Positions 28,056-38,429 of a stretch of 64,000 bases of DNA are shown one piece after another. The notes beneath the pieces were generated by a model. The model searched no databases, had not been told where the DNA came from, and saw only the letters and a list, made by a program, of their open reading frames with translations. Both the position numbers and the translations under genes were made by a program. Positions within the stretch are counted from its first letter, which is position 1, and each line of letters starts with the position of its first letter. The DNA comes from Thiomonas arsenitoxydans (GTDB lineage: Bacteria; Pseudomonadota; Gammaproteobacteria; Burkholderiales; Burkholderiaceae_C), in contig NC_014145.1 in NCBI RefSeq assembly GCF_000253115.1, forward strand, positions 124,001 through 188,000. The letters are read 5' to 3'.

Positions 28056-28880
28056 ATGGACATCGATTCCACCGCCAAGCGGCTGCTGTTTTCCACCGTC
28101 CGGGTCGACACCGTGCTCGACGACGGCAGCGAAGGCTCCGGCACCGCCTTCGTCGTGCGCCATACGCATGCCCGCGGCGTGACGGACTTCGTCGTCACCA
28201 ACCGCCATTTGGTGGAGGGCGTGCGGCGTGGCGGGCTGGTGTTCACGCAAAAGCGCCAGGGTCGGCCCGCGTTCGGCCAGCGCTTCCAGCTCAACATCGA
28301 CGAGTTCCCCGCCGCCTGGCATCTACACCCCGACGCTGAGGTCGATCTGGCCCTGGTGCCGCTCGCGCCGCTGCAGCAGGCGGCTGAGCAGCAAGGCGTG
28401 GAGCTTTATTTCGAGCCGATCGACAGCCGACTCATTCCCGACGCCGCGACCTGGCAGCAGTTCGACGCCCTGGAAGACGTGCTGTTCGTCGGCTATCCCA
28501 GCGGCGTGTGGGATCAGGTCAACCTCATGCCCATCCTGCGCCGAGGGACTACGGCGACGCCCGCCGCACTCGACTTTGAAGGGCATCGGCAGTTTCTCAT
28601 CGACGCCGCGGTCTATCCCGGCTCCAGCGGCAGCCCGGTGTTCATCGAACGCCGAGGCGGCCAGATTTCACGGCGCGAGGCCACGCGCGATCTGCTGTTC
28701 GCCGGGGTGGTTGCCGCGGTGTTTTTCCGTGAGGAAGCGCACCACATCGTGCCCGCCCCGGTGCCTGCCAACAACCGGGGCATGGCGCTGGGTTCTGAGA
28801 TGATCGATCTGGGGTTGATCATCAAATCCGATAAAGTGTTCGAGCTCATCCACTCTTACCTTCAGCGCTGGGTGGCCTGA
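28056..28880 (+). CDS. Cytosolic trypsin-like serine protease encoded in the carboxysome operon
   Basis: A 274-residue protein with a trypsin-like peptidase fold (Trypsin_2/Deg-like). The apparent catalytic triad is His51 in VTNRHLVEG, Asp97 in AEVDLALVPL and Ser191 in PGSSGSPVF. There is no signal peptide or membrane segment and no PDZ domain, so it should act in the cytosol, possibly at the carboxysome. The gene lies 15 bases after csoS1D in the same direction. I know of no established role for such a protease in carboxysomes; candidates are processing of CsoS2, shell turnover or a catalytically repurposed binding role. Family recognition is firm; function is unknown. Confidence 0.85.
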   Translation: MDIDSTAKRLLFSTVRVDTVLDDGSEGSGTAFVVRHTHARGVTDFVVTNRHLVEGVRRGGLVFTQKRQGRPAFGQRFQLNIDEFPAAWHLHPDAEVDLALVPLAPLQQAAEQQGVELYFEPIDSRLIPDAATWQQFDALEDVLFVGYPSGVWDQVNLMPILRRGTTATPAALDFEGHRQFLIDAAVYPGSSGSPVFIERRGGQISRREATRDLLFAGVVAAVFFREEAHHIVPAPVPANNRGMALGSEMIDLGLIIKSDKVFELIHSYLQRWVA

Positions 28881-28936
28881 GCGGCGACCACATCGGTCTC
28901 AACGACCGACGACCGCCCGACCGAAACGAGCTCAAC

Positions 28937-29239
28937 ATGCAAGAAAAACCGATTTATCCCGGCTATCACGCCGACGCGCACGGCATGACCCAGCTTGGCC
29001 GGGTGGTGCTAGACGCCTGGGTTTTCGGGCTGCTGCCCGAAGCCGAAGACTGCAAAGGCTGGGACCTGCAGCGCATGCAGGGGCTGATGCAGAAAGTGGA
29101 GGCCGAATGGGATCAGCACGGCAATCTGCCCAGCCGCCTGCCGCCGGAACTCGCCGAGCGTCACCGCGCCCTGTATGAGCGCGCCATGCAGCGTGCGCAG
29201 AGCAAGGGCTGGAACGCCGAGCTCGACGACGAAGACTGA
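28937..29239 (+). CDS. Small protein of unknown function at the end of the carboxysome operon
   Basis: A 100-residue acidic, Trp- and Met-rich protein (MQEKPIYPGYHADAHGMTQLGRVVLDAW...), predicted helical with no membrane segment or signal. I do not recognise a family. It follows the protease gene by 56 bases in the same orientation and ends with ELDDED. Codon use matches its neighbours, so it looks like a real gene and not spurious. It could be a carboxysome accessory or partner of the protease; this is inference from position alone. Confidence 0.75.
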   Translation: MQEKPIYPGYHADAHGMTQLGRVVLDAWVFGLLPEAEDCKGWDLQRMQGLMQKVEAEWDQHGNLPSRLPPELAERHRALYERAMQRAQSKGWNAELDDED

Positions 29240-29306
29240 TCACATGGGAGAGCTGTCGAAGCTCGCCTAAGATGATCGCTTCGCATCGCCGTCTCACTCC
29301 TCACTC

Positions 29307-30251
29307 ATGTCTGCACTCGATTCGCTGGCTGCTTCCACTGTCGTCGTGGTCGATACGGCCGATTTGGATCTGCTGTCCCGCTGGAGCGCGCGGGATGCCA
29401 CGACCAATCCCAGTCTGATTCGCAAGGCGGCCGCCGATCCGCGCTATGCCCGCCTCGTCGCGGCCGCAGTGAGCGGTTCTGCCGACGTCAATGATCGTCT
29501 GGACGCGCTGCTCGTGGCGTTCGGGGTGCAAATTCTGCAGCGTCTGCCGGGCCGGGTGTCCACCGAGGTCGATGCGCGCCTGTCCCACGATACCGAAGGC
29601 ACCTTGCGGCGCGCCCGCGCGCTGATGGCGCGATATGCGGCGCAGGGCGTGCCGCGCGAGCGCGTGCTGATCAAGATTGCCGCCACTTGGGAAGGCATTG
29701 TCGCAGCCCGCATGCTCGAAGCCGAAGGCATCCACTGCAACCTCACGCTGTTGTTCAGCTTCGCACAGGCGCAGGCTTGCGCCGCGGCGGGTGTGAAGTT
29801 GATTTCGCCTTTCGTGGGACGCATCACCGACTGGCATCGCCTTCAGGCTGGCGGGGCCTGGGACGCCGAGCAGCGTCGCGGCGCCAACGACCCCGGCGTG
29901 CAGGCTGTCAGGCGCATCTGGTATGACTACAAGCAGCAAGGCGTGCCGACCGAGGTAATGGGCGCGAGCTTTCGTGACCTGGACCAGATCGCTGCCCTGG
30001 CAGGCTGTGACCTGCTCACCATTCCACCGGCCTTGCTCGATGCCCTGGCGGCCAGCGACCGCGCGATGCCGCGTCAACTCGACGCGGCGCAGGCAGGCCC
30101 GGCGATCGACCCCCTGCCGCCCGTGCTGAGCCAGCAGGACTTTGAGCAGTGCATGCGCACCGACCGCATGGCCACCGAAAAGCTGCAAGAGGGCGTGCGC
30201 CTGTTCAGCGCAGACACTGAAGCGGTGCTGTCTCAACTGGCCGCGGCGTGA
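29307..30251 (+). CDS. tal: Transaldolase
   Basis: A 314-residue TalB-type transaldolase. The DATTNPSLI motif (about residues 30-38) and the Schiff-base lysine in VLIKIAATWEG (about residue 114) are present, and SFRDLDQI with GCDLLTIPP is the usual C-terminal part. It transfers dihydroxyacetone units between sugar phosphates in the non-oxidative pentose phosphate pathway. It sits between the carboxysome and cbb operons, 67 bases after the small unknown gene, so it may be read through from the cso operon or have its own promoter. Confidence 0.95.
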   Translation: MSALDSLAASTVVVVDTADLDLLSRWSARDATTNPSLIRKAAADPRYARLVAAAVSGSADVNDRLDALLVAFGVQILQRLPGRVSTEVDARLSHDTEGTLRRARALMARYAAQGVPRERVLIKIAATWEGIVAARMLEAEGIHCNLTLLFSFAQAQACAAAGVKLISPFVGRITDWHRLQAGGAWDAEQRRGANDPGVQAVRRIWYDYKQQGVPTEVMGASFRDLDQIAALAGCDLLTIPPALLDALAASDRAMPRQLDAAQAGPAIDPLPPVLSQQDFEQCMRTDRMATEKLQEGVRLFSADTEAVLSQLAAA

Positions 30252-30279
30252 AGCGCGCAGTTCCTACGGTCGCTCTTTC

Positions 30280-30990
30280 GTGTCGTTGCGCTTTTACATT
30301 CCGCCCACTGAGGCCATGCTGGCGCCCGGCCTGTTGACCCTGCCCGCGGCGACGGCCAAGCATGTCAAGGTCTTGCGATTGAAGGAGGGCGAACCGGTCG
30401 CCGTGTTTGACGGCACCGGCGGCGAGTGGTCGGGCGAGGTCATCGACCCCAAAACCCTGCTGCTTCGCACCCACCATGCGGTGGAGCGCGAAGCGGACGT
30501 GCGCGTCATGCTGGCCGTGGGCATGCCGGCCAACGAGCGCATGGATGCTTTGGTGGAAAAGGCGGTGGAACTGGGTGTCGCGGCCATTCAGCCCTTGATT
30601 ACGCGGCGCAGCGTGCTGCGTCTGCAGGGCGAGCGTGCGCAGCGGCGGGTGGCGCACTGGCAAGGCGTCGCCATTGCAGCGTGCGAGCAGTGCGGCCGCA
30701 ATCGCGTTCCCGAGGTGGCGCCGGTGGCGACACTGTCCGATTGGCTGCAGCACCTCGGCAACGACAACGCTCGGTTGCATCGCTGCGTGTTGAGCCCGTT
30801 GGCGACGCGTGCGCTTGAGCCCTTTGCCGCGGGCGAATCAGGCTGGATGGTCTCCGGGCCCGAGGGTGGACTGGGCGAAGACGAAATCGCCCTGCTGCAG
30901 AGATCGGGGTTTCAAGCGGTCAGCCTGGGGCCGCGCGTGTTGCGCGCCGATACCGCGCCGCTTGCTGCGCTGATGCGCGCCTGCGGCTGA
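30280..30990 (+). CDS. rsmE: 16S rRNA m3U1498 methyltransferase
   Basis: A 236-residue SPOUT-family methyltransferase. The C-terminal knot with SGPEGGLGEDEI and LGPRVLRADTAPLAAL is diagnostic for RsmE, which methylates U1498 in 16S rRNA. I chose the GTG at 30280 (reads VSLRFYIPP), 28 bases after the tal stop; an earlier in-frame ATG would lie inside tal. It converges on cbbR with a hairpin between the two. Confidence 0.93.
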   Translation: MSLRFYIPPTEAMLAPGLLTLPAATAKHVKVLRLKEGEPVAVFDGTGGEWSGEVIDPKTLLLRTHHAVEREADVRVMLAVGMPANERMDALVEKAVELGVAAIQPLITRRSVLRLQGERAQRRVAHWQGVAIAACEQCGRNRVPEVAPVATLSDWLQHLGNDNARLHRCVLSPLATRALEPFAAGESGWMVSGPEGGLGEDEIALLQRSGFQAVSLGPRVLRADTAPLAALMRACG

Positions 30991-30991
30991 G

Positions 30992-31010
30992 CGCAGCGAC
31001 CGGCGCTGCG
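30992..31010. terminator. Hairpin between convergent rsmE and cbbR
   Basis: CGCAGCG (30992-30998) and CGCTGCG (31004-31010) are reverse complements around a five-base loop. It lies one base past the rsmE stop (30990) and one base past the cbbR stop (31012). There is no T-tract on either side. Position suggests a bidirectional terminator. Confidence 0.45.
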
Positions 31011-31011
31011 A

Positions 31012-31971
31012 CTACGGCTCAGCGTTGGCCAAGTCCTTGCCGGGTGCCAGAATGTCGGTGCCGAAGGTTTCCGCCAGAAACGATTCGCCATGCTCCAGAA
31101 TGAAATAGCGGAATGCTTCCGCCCCCGGTGACAGCAGTTTGGCCAGACTGTTCACCGCGTACCAGCGTCGCAGCAAGGGCATGCCCTCGATCGACGGCAC
31201 GGTCAGCAGGTTGTTGCGCAATTCCAGGTCGATGGTGTGCAGCGACAGGAAGCTGATGCCCATATTCGCCATGACCGCCTGCTTGATGGTTTCGTTGCTC
31301 TGCATTTCGGTGAACAGGGGCAGCTCCATCTGATGCTGGTGCAGATACTCCTCAAAAGTGGCGCGCGTGCCCGAGCCGGGTTCGCGGATGATGAAGTTGA
31401 ACTGCGTCAGCAGTGTGGCCGAGTGCGGCCCTCCGGTCGATAGCGGGTGCTGTGGCGGCGCGATGATGCCCATGGGGTGGGCGGCAAAGGGTTCGGCGCG
31501 CGTGGCAACGTCTCGCGGCGGTCGGCCCATGATGGCGAGATCCAGCTCGCTGTTCTGGAGATGACTCACCAATTGTTCACGGTTGCCCACCGAGAGCCGG
31601 ACCTCCACATGGGGATACTCGGCGTGAAAGCGCGCCAGCAAGCGTGGCACGAAATACTGGGCCGTACTCACCATGCCAATGGTCAGTCGGCCGGCCTTGA
31701 TGCCCCGCAGGCGCGCCATGGCGTCCTCGGCGTCTTTGAGCGTTGCAAGAACCTTGCGGGCATAGACCACCAAATACTCTCCCGTCAAGGTCAGACTGAC
31801 GGACTTGCCCTGACGCTCGAATAGGGGGAGCCCGACCTGCGACTCCAGCTCTCTGATTTGCATGGAGACAGCAGGCGGCGTGAGGTGCATTTCCTGGGCC
31901 GCCTTGCCAAAGTGCAGGTGGCGCGCAGCGGCGCTGAAGACGCGGAGCTGACGGATGGTCGCGTTTTTCAT
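31012..31971 (-). CDS. cbbR: LysR-type transcriptional activator of the Calvin cycle genes, CbbR
   Basis: A 319-residue LysR regulator. The winged helix-turn-helix is at about residues 10-60 (FGKAAQEMHLTPPAVSMQIRELE). The effector domain begins near GRLTIGMVSTAQYFVPRLLARFH (about residue 90). I chose the ATG at 31971 (MKNATIRQLRVF), which has AGGA six bases upstream; nine more codons upstream lack one. The gene is divergent from fbp with a 408-base shared region, which is the classic arrangement for CbbR and its target operon. Binding of metabolites such as ribulose bisphosphate or phosphoenolpyruvate is known for the family. Confidence 0.93.
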   Translation of the reverse strand: MKNATIRQLRVFSAAARHLHFGKAAQEMHLTPPAVSMQIRELESQVGLPLFERQGKSVSLTLTGEYLVVYARKVLATLKDAEDAMARLRGIKAGRLTIGMVSTAQYFVPRLLARFHAEYPHVEVRLSVGNREQLVSHLQNSELDLAIMGRPPRDVATRAEPFAAHPMGIIAPPQHPLSTGGPHSATLLTQFNFIIREPGSGTRATFEEYLHQHQMELPLFTEMQSNETIKQAVMANMGISFLSLHTIDLELRNNLLTVPSIEGMPLLRRWYAVNSLAKLLSPGAEAFRYFILEHGESFLAETFGTDILAPGKDLANAEP

Positions 31972-32003
31972 CAAAATTCCTGATCTGAACATCAACAAAT
32001 CGT

Positions 32004-32044
32004 GAATTTACCTTAATTCGAGCCACCGCTTATATTCGGCCTAA
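32004..32044. promoter_or_regulatory. Candidate CbbR operator with two inverted repeats
   Basis: Two palindromes lie just upstream of cbbR: GAATT-N6-AATTC (32004-32019) and TTA-N9-TAA (32030-32044). The second contains the T-N11-A core typical of LysR-family sites. They are 33-73 bases from the cbbR start and over 330 bases from fbp, so they fit autoregulation of cbbR and activation of a divergent promoter with a long leader. Motif-based; binding is not shown. Confidence 0.45.
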
Positions 32045-32196
32045 GCGATAAAGATTAGGAATGAATTTTGTCATTCACCTTTTCGCCATGGTCATGGGTC
32101 GCACCGTTTGTGAACGGGCTCCGAAGTTCTACTTCAGGAGCTTTTACCGCAGCCAATGAAGTCTGTTCATGCGAGTCTCCGTTTTGGGGCTGCGGG

Positions 32197-32291
32197 CTTT
32201 TTGAAGTGACTTGCGCTGATGGGCGTCCTGCTGACGTCTCAGTGATTTCTCAGGGGTTGGTCCGCCGACCGCAGGTTGCTTCAAAAAGTCA
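32197..32291 (+). promoter_or_regulatory. Candidate structured RNA leader upstream of fbp
   Basis: This gene-free stretch can fold into a multi-branch structure. Closing helix P1 pairs 32197-32206 with 32279-32288 (ten pairs). P2 pairs 32214-32219 with 32239-32244 and 32222-32227 with 32233-32238 around a five-base loop (a two-base bulge and two G-U pairs). P3 pairs 32255-32260 with 32265-32270 around a four-base loop. An alternative helix, 32207-32212 with 32286-32291 (six pairs), excludes P1, so two mutually exclusive states are possible. I do not recognise a known riboswitch class. Confidence 0.4.
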
Positions 32292-32315
32292 TCGGGCCTC
32301 GAGCCAGCAGATTCA

Positions 32316-32336
32316 CCCGCACGTCTGAAGTGCGGG
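32316..32336 (+). promoter_or_regulatory. Seven-bp hairpin ahead of fbp
   Basis: CCCGCAC (32316-32322) and GTGCGGG (32330-32336) pair exactly around a seven-base loop, 44 bases before the fbp start. GGGCC at 32294-32298 can also pair with GGCCC at 32354-32358, enclosing this stem. The fbp ribosome site GGGAG is at 32368-32372. It may be the expression platform of the structured leader just upstream. Confidence 0.4.
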
Positions 32337-32379
32337 GCAGGTCTGTTGTCCCTGGCCCATAACCATTGGGAGCTCCACC

Positions 32380-33459
32380 ATGCAGTCAGGTCGCACCACC
32401 GTCTCAAAATTCCTCATCGAGCAATTGCACGGCACCGATGATCAGGCCGATCTCGCCGCCTTGCTCGTGGATGTGACCGCCGCGGTCAAGGCCATCTCCG
32501 CCATGACCTCCAAGGGGGCGCTCGGCGGCTTCCTCGGTGCGCTCGACACGCAGAACGTGCAGGGCGAAGTACAGAAAAAGCTCGACGTGCTCTCCAACGA
32601 CGCCATGATCCAGGCGTGCGAGTGGGGCGGCCTGGTCGCCGGCATGGCGTCCGAAGAAATGGACGACCCGTACACCCTGCCGAAGGAATTCGAGCGCGGC
32701 CCCTACATGCTCATTTTCGATCCGCTCGACGGGTCGAGCAACACCGACGTCAACGTCTCGGTCGGCACCATTTTTTCGGTGCTGCGCCACACCAAGATCG
32801 GCGACCCCACCGTGGCCGACTACCTGCGCCCCGGCGTGGAGCAGGTCGCTGCGGGTTACGCCATCTACGGCCCGGCCACCATGCTGGTGCTGACCGTGGG
32901 CAAAGGCACGCACGGATTTACCCTTGACCGCGAAATCGGTAACTTCATCCTCACCCATCCCAATCTGCAGATTCCCGCAGACACCAGCGAATTCGCCATC
33001 AACACCAGCAACGAGCGCTTCTGGGAGCCGCCGATTCAGCGCTATGTCGCGGAGTGCAAGGCCGGCAAGACCGGTCCGCGCGGGCGCGACTTCAACACCC
33101 GCTGGATCGCCTCGATGGTGGCCGACGTGCACCGCATTCTCATGCGCGGCGGTATTTTCATGTACCCCAAAGACACCAAAGACCCGAGCAAGCCGGGCCG
33201 TCTGCGCCTGATGTACGAAGCCAATCCGATCGGCATGATCATCGAGCAGGCGGGCGGTGCGGCTTCCACCGGGCGCGGGCGTATTCTTGAGGTGCAGCCA
33301 AGCTCGCTGCATCAGCGCGTGCCGGTGATGCTGGGCTCCAAGAACGAGATCGAGCGTCTGGAGCGCTATCACGCCGAATATGACCGGGGCGAAGACAAAG
33401 CCTTTGAGTCGCCGCTGTTCAAAGAGCGTTCGCTGTACCGCGACGAAGCCAGCCGTTGA
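32380..33459 (+). CDS. fbp: Fructose-1,6-bisphosphatase class I
   Basis: A 359-residue class I enzyme (cbbF). The metal and phosphate site [15 protein letters not shown] (about residues 113-127) is intact and the [16 protein letters not shown] motif lies near residue 287. It hydrolyses fructose-1,6-bisphosphate, and in many bacteria sedoheptulose bisphosphate, in RuBP regeneration. It is the first gene of the cbb operon, divergent from cbbR, with a GGGAG ribosome site seven bases upstream. Confidence 0.97.
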   Translation: MQSGRTTVSKFLIEQLHGTDDQADLAALLVDVTAAVKAISAMTSKGALGGFLGALDTQNVQGEVQKKLDVLSNDAMIQACEWGGLVAGMASEEMDDPYTLPKEFERGPYMLIFDPLDGSSNTDVNVSVGTIFSVLRHTKIGDPTVADYLRPGVEQVAAGYAIYGPATMLVLTVGKGTHGFTLDREIGNFILTHPNLQIPADTSEFAINTSNERFWEPPIQRYVAECKAGKTGPRGRDFNTRWIASMVADVHRILMRGGIFMYPKDTKDPSKPGRLRLMYEANPIGMIIEQAGGAASTGRGRILEVQPSSLHQRVPVMLGSKNEIERLERYHAEYDRGEDKAFESPLFKERSLYRDEASR

Positions 33460-33615
33460 GCGTTGCGGCCGCAGGGTCGGCTCGTTTCGGCAGCATCGAA
33501 GCGTAGGGCCCCGCCGCCATTGCTGCGCTTTGCGCCGGATCAAACCTGGCAGCGACCCGCATCAAGACGGGCGCTGCATGCATTGATTTCCTTGTCTTGA
33601 AAAGAGGCTCGCACC

Positions 33616-34491
33616 ATGTCTGTCAAACATCCCATCATTGCCATCACCGGGTCGTCGGGCGCCGGCACCACCACGGTGATGCGCAGCTTCCAGCACATCT
33701 TCCGCCGCGAACAGCTCACCGCGCAAATCGTCGAGGGAGATTCCTTCCATAAGTTCAACCGCATGGAAATGCGCGAGGAGATGAAAAAGCAGGAAGCCGC
33801 GGGCAACCGTCACTTCAGCCACTTCGGCCCCGACGCCAACTTGCTGGGCGAACTGGAAACCGTGTTCAAGACCTACGGCGAGACCGGCGGCGGCAAGGTG
33901 CGCAAGTACATCCACGATGCGGGCGAGGCGGCCGAATTCGGCGTCGAGCCGGGCAACTTCACCGAGTGGAAGGACATCAAGCCGGGTTCCGATCTGATGT
34001 TCTACGAAGGTCTGCACGGCGGTTACGCCTCTGGCGAGATCAACGTGGCCAAACAGGTGGACCTGTTGGTAGGCGTGGTGCCCATCATCAACCTGGAGTG
34101 GATTCAAAAGCTGCACCGCGACCAGATCCAGCGCGGCTACTCGCAAGAGGCGGTGATGGACACCATCCTGCGCCGCATGCCCGACTATGTGCATCACATC
34201 GCGCCGCAGTTCTCGCGCACCCACGTCAACTTCCAGCGCGTGCCCACGGTCGATACCTCCAACCCCTTCATCGCCAAAGACATTCCCACGCTCGACGAGA
34301 GCATGGTGGTCATCCGCTTCGCGAACCCCAAGGGCATCGATTTTCCCTACCTGCTGTCCATGCTCCACGACTCGTGGATGAGCCGCCCCAACACCCTGGT
34401 CGTGCCCGGCGGCAAGATGGGCATTGCCATGCAGCTCATCTTCACGCCGATGATTCTGCGTCTGATGGACCTCAAGCGTCGCGCAGGTTAA
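33616..34491 (+). CDS. prk: Phosphoribulokinase, proteobacterial type
   Basis: A 291-residue class I phosphoribulokinase (cbbP). The P-loop GSSGAGTTT (residues about 12-20), EGDSFH for catalysis (about 40) and the [10 protein letters not shown] region are present. It makes ribulose-1,5-bisphosphate from ribulose-5-phosphate and ATP. Length and lack of regulatory cysteine pairs agree with the NADH-activated octameric proteobacterial enzymes. It follows fbp after 156 bases that show no clear feature, and tkt starts 31 bases after it. Confidence 0.97.
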   Translation: MSVKHPIIAITGSSGAGTTTVMRSFQHIFRREQLTAQIVEGDSFHKFNRMEMREEMKKQEAAGNRHFSHFGPDANLLGELETVFKTYGETGGGKVRKYIHDAGEAAEFGVEPGNFTEWKDIKPGSDLMFYEGLHGGYASGEINVAKQVDLLVGVVPIINLEWIQKLHRDQIQRGYSQEAVMDTILRRMPDYVHHIAPQFSRTHVNFQRVPTVDTSNPFIAKDIPTLDESMVVIRFANPKGIDFPYLLSMLHDSWMSRPNTLVVPGGKMGIAMQLIFTPMILRLMDLKRRAG

Positions 34492-34522
34492 CCGCGTTGT
34501 CCAAACCCGGAAGAATTTCAAC

Positions 34523-36550
34523 ATGACTACCGTTCAAATCGACACCCAACAGCGCCGCCGTCTGGCCAACGCCATCCGCTTTCTCGCCATCGACGGCGTG
34601 CAGGCCGCCAACTCCGGCCACCCCGGCGCCCCCATGGGCATGGCCGACATCGCCGAAGTGCTGTGGCGCAATCACCTGCACCACAACCCGGCCAATCCGC
34701 ACTGGGCCAACCGCGACCGCTTCGTGCTGTCCAACGGCCACGGCTCGATGCTGATCTACGCCCTGCTGCATCTCACCGGCTACGACCTGCCGATCGAGGA
34801 GCTCAAGCGCTTCCGCCAACTGCACAGCAAAACGCCGGGCCACCCCGAAGTGGGCTACACGCCGGGCGTGGAAACCACCACTGGCCCGCTGGGTCAGGGC
34901 ATCGCCAACGGCGTGGGCATGGCGCTGGCCGAAAAAGTGCTGGCCGCGCAGTTCAACCAGCCCGGCCATGCCATCGTCGATCACCACACCTATGTGTTCC
35001 TCGGCGACGGCTGCCTGATGGAGGGCATCAGCCACGAGGTCTGCTCGCTGGCCGGCACGCTCAAGCTCAACAAGCTCATCGCCTACTACGACGACAACGG
35101 CATTTCCATCGACGGTCATGTCGAGCACTGGTTCTCCGACAACACCGCGCAGCGCTTCCAGGCCTATGGCTGGAACGTCATCGGCCCCATCGACGGCCAT
35201 GACGCCGTTGCCGTCGAGAAAGCCACCGCCGAAGCCAAGACCAGCGACAAACCCACGCTCGTCATTTGCCGCACCACCATCGGCTGGGGTTCGCCCAACA
35301 AGGCCGGCACGCACGATGTGCACGGCGCCGCGCTCGGCCAGGCCGAGGCCGACGCCACCCGCAAGGCCCTGGGCTGGGACTACGGCCCGTTTGAAATTCC
35401 CGCCGACATTTACCAGGCCTGGGACGCCAAATTCCACGGCGCCAAGCTCGAAGCCGACTGGAACGAGCGCTTCGCCGCCTATGAGAAGGCCCATTCCGCA
35501 CTGGCCGCCGAATTCAAGCGCCGCATGGCCGGCGATCTGCCTGCCGATTGGGGTCAGACCGTGCAGACCCTGTATGCCAAGGCGCGCGAGGTCACTGCGG
35601 CGACCGCCACGCGCAAGTCCTCGCAGATCGCGCTTGAAACCCTGGTGCCCGCGCTGCCGGGCCTGTTCGGCGGTTCGGCCGACCTGACCGGTTCCAACCT
35701 CACCGCGGTCAAGGCCTCGCATTCCTTCGAGAAGGCCGCGCCCGGCACGGCGTTCAACTATCTGTCGTATGGCGTGCGCGAATTCGGCATGGTGGCCATG
35801 ATGAACGGCATGGCGCTGCATGGCGGCTTCCTGCCCTACGGCGGCACCTTCCTGATGTTCTCCGACTACTCGCGCAACGGCGTGCGCATGAGCGCGCTGA
35901 TGAAGCAGCGGGTCATCCACGTCTTCTCGCACGACTCCATCGGTCTGGGCGAAGACGGCCCGACGCACCAGCCGATCGAGCAGCCGTCCAGCCTGCGCCT
36001 CATCCCCAATCTGGATGTGTGGCGCCCGGCCGACGTGCTCGAAACCGCGGTGGCCTGGAAGCACGCCATCGAGCGCAAGCATGGCCCCAGCGCCCTGCTG
36101 CTGTCGCGGCAGAATCTCGTCTCCACCCCGCACCCGGAAGACGCCGAACGCACTATTTCGCGCGGCGGCTATGTGCTGTCCGAAGCGCAAGGCGGCAAGC
36201 CGCAGATCGTGCTGATCGCCACCGGCTCCGAAGTGGAAATCGCGCTCAAGGCGCAAGGCATGCTGGCCGAACAGGGCGTCGCGGCCCGCGTGGTCTCCAT
36301 GCCCTGCACCAACGCCTTCGACCGCCAGGATGCGGCCTACCGCAACGAGGTGCTGCCCGCAGGCTTGCCGCGCGTGGCCATCGAGGCGGGTCACCCGGAC
36401 TTCTGGCACAAGTATGTCGGCCTGAACGGCGGCATCGTCGGTATCGCCACCTTTGGCGAATCCGCCCCCGCGCCCCAGCTTTATCAGTACTTCAAGGTGA
36501 CGGCAGAGCATGCGGTCGCCGTGGCGAAGTCCGTGCTGCAAGCCGCTTGA
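34523..36550 (+). CDS. tkt: Transketolase
   Basis: A 675-residue transketolase (cbbT). The thiamine diphosphate motif [13 protein letters not shown] (about residues 155-167) begins the cofactor fold, and the catalytic His/Glu region [16 protein letters not shown] (about 415-430) is intact. It moves two-carbon units in the Calvin cycle. It is the third gene of the cbb operon; gph follows after a short gap. Confidence 0.97.
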   Translation: MTTVQIDTQQRRRLANAIRFLAIDGVQAANSGHPGAPMGMADIAEVLWRNHLHHNPANPHWANRDRFVLSNGHGSMLIYALLHLTGYDLPIEELKRFRQLHSKTPGHPEVGYTPGVETTTGPLGQGIANGVGMALAEKVLAAQFNQPGHAIVDHHTYVFLGDGCLMEGISHEVCSLAGTLKLNKLIAYYDDNGISIDGHVEHWFSDNTAQRFQAYGWNVIGPIDGHDAVAVEKATAEAKTSDKPTLVICRTTIGWGSPNKAGTHDVHGAALGQAEADATRKALGWDYGPFEIPADIYQAWDAKFHGAKLEADWNERFAAYEKAHSALAAEFKRRMAGDLPADWGQTVQTLYAKAREVTAATATRKSSQIALETLVPALPGLFGGSADLTGSNLTAVKASHSFEKAAPGTAFNYLSYGVREFGMVAMMNGMALHGGFLPYGGTFLMFSDYSRNGVRMSALMKQRVIHVFSHDSIGLGEDGPTHQPIEQPSSLRLIPNLDVWRPADVLETAVAWKHAIERKHGPSALLLSRQNLVSTPHPEDAERTISRGGYVLSEAQGGKPQIVLIATGSEVEIALKAQGMLAEQGVAARVVSMPCTNAFDRQDAAYRNEVLPAGLPRVAIEAGHPDFWHKYVGLNGGIVGIATFGESAPAPQLYQYFKVTAEHAVAVAKSVLQAA

Positions 36551-36556
36551 GTCTGA

Positions 36557-38359
<1,803 letters not shown>

Positions 38360-38368
38360 TGCCGCCAG

Positions 38369-38410
38369 CCCCGCTGCCTTGACGACTCATCAAAACACCC
38401 GTCAGCGGGG
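38369..38410 (+). other. Hairpin between gap and pgk
   Basis: CCCCGCTG (38369-38376) and CAGCGGGG (38403-38410) are exact reverse complements around a 26-base loop. It falls in the 70-base intercistronic gap, ending 10 bases before the GAGGAGAG ribosome site of pgk. It may stabilise or process the cbb operon mRNA. Confidence 0.45.
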
Positions 38411-38429
38411 TGCAACCGAGGAGAGACTG

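Noticed and set aside
32068..32328. Short open frame in the cbbR-fbp gap
   Set aside because: It overlaps the folded leader, has no ribosome site, and its product shows no family features, so I treat the gap as non-coding.
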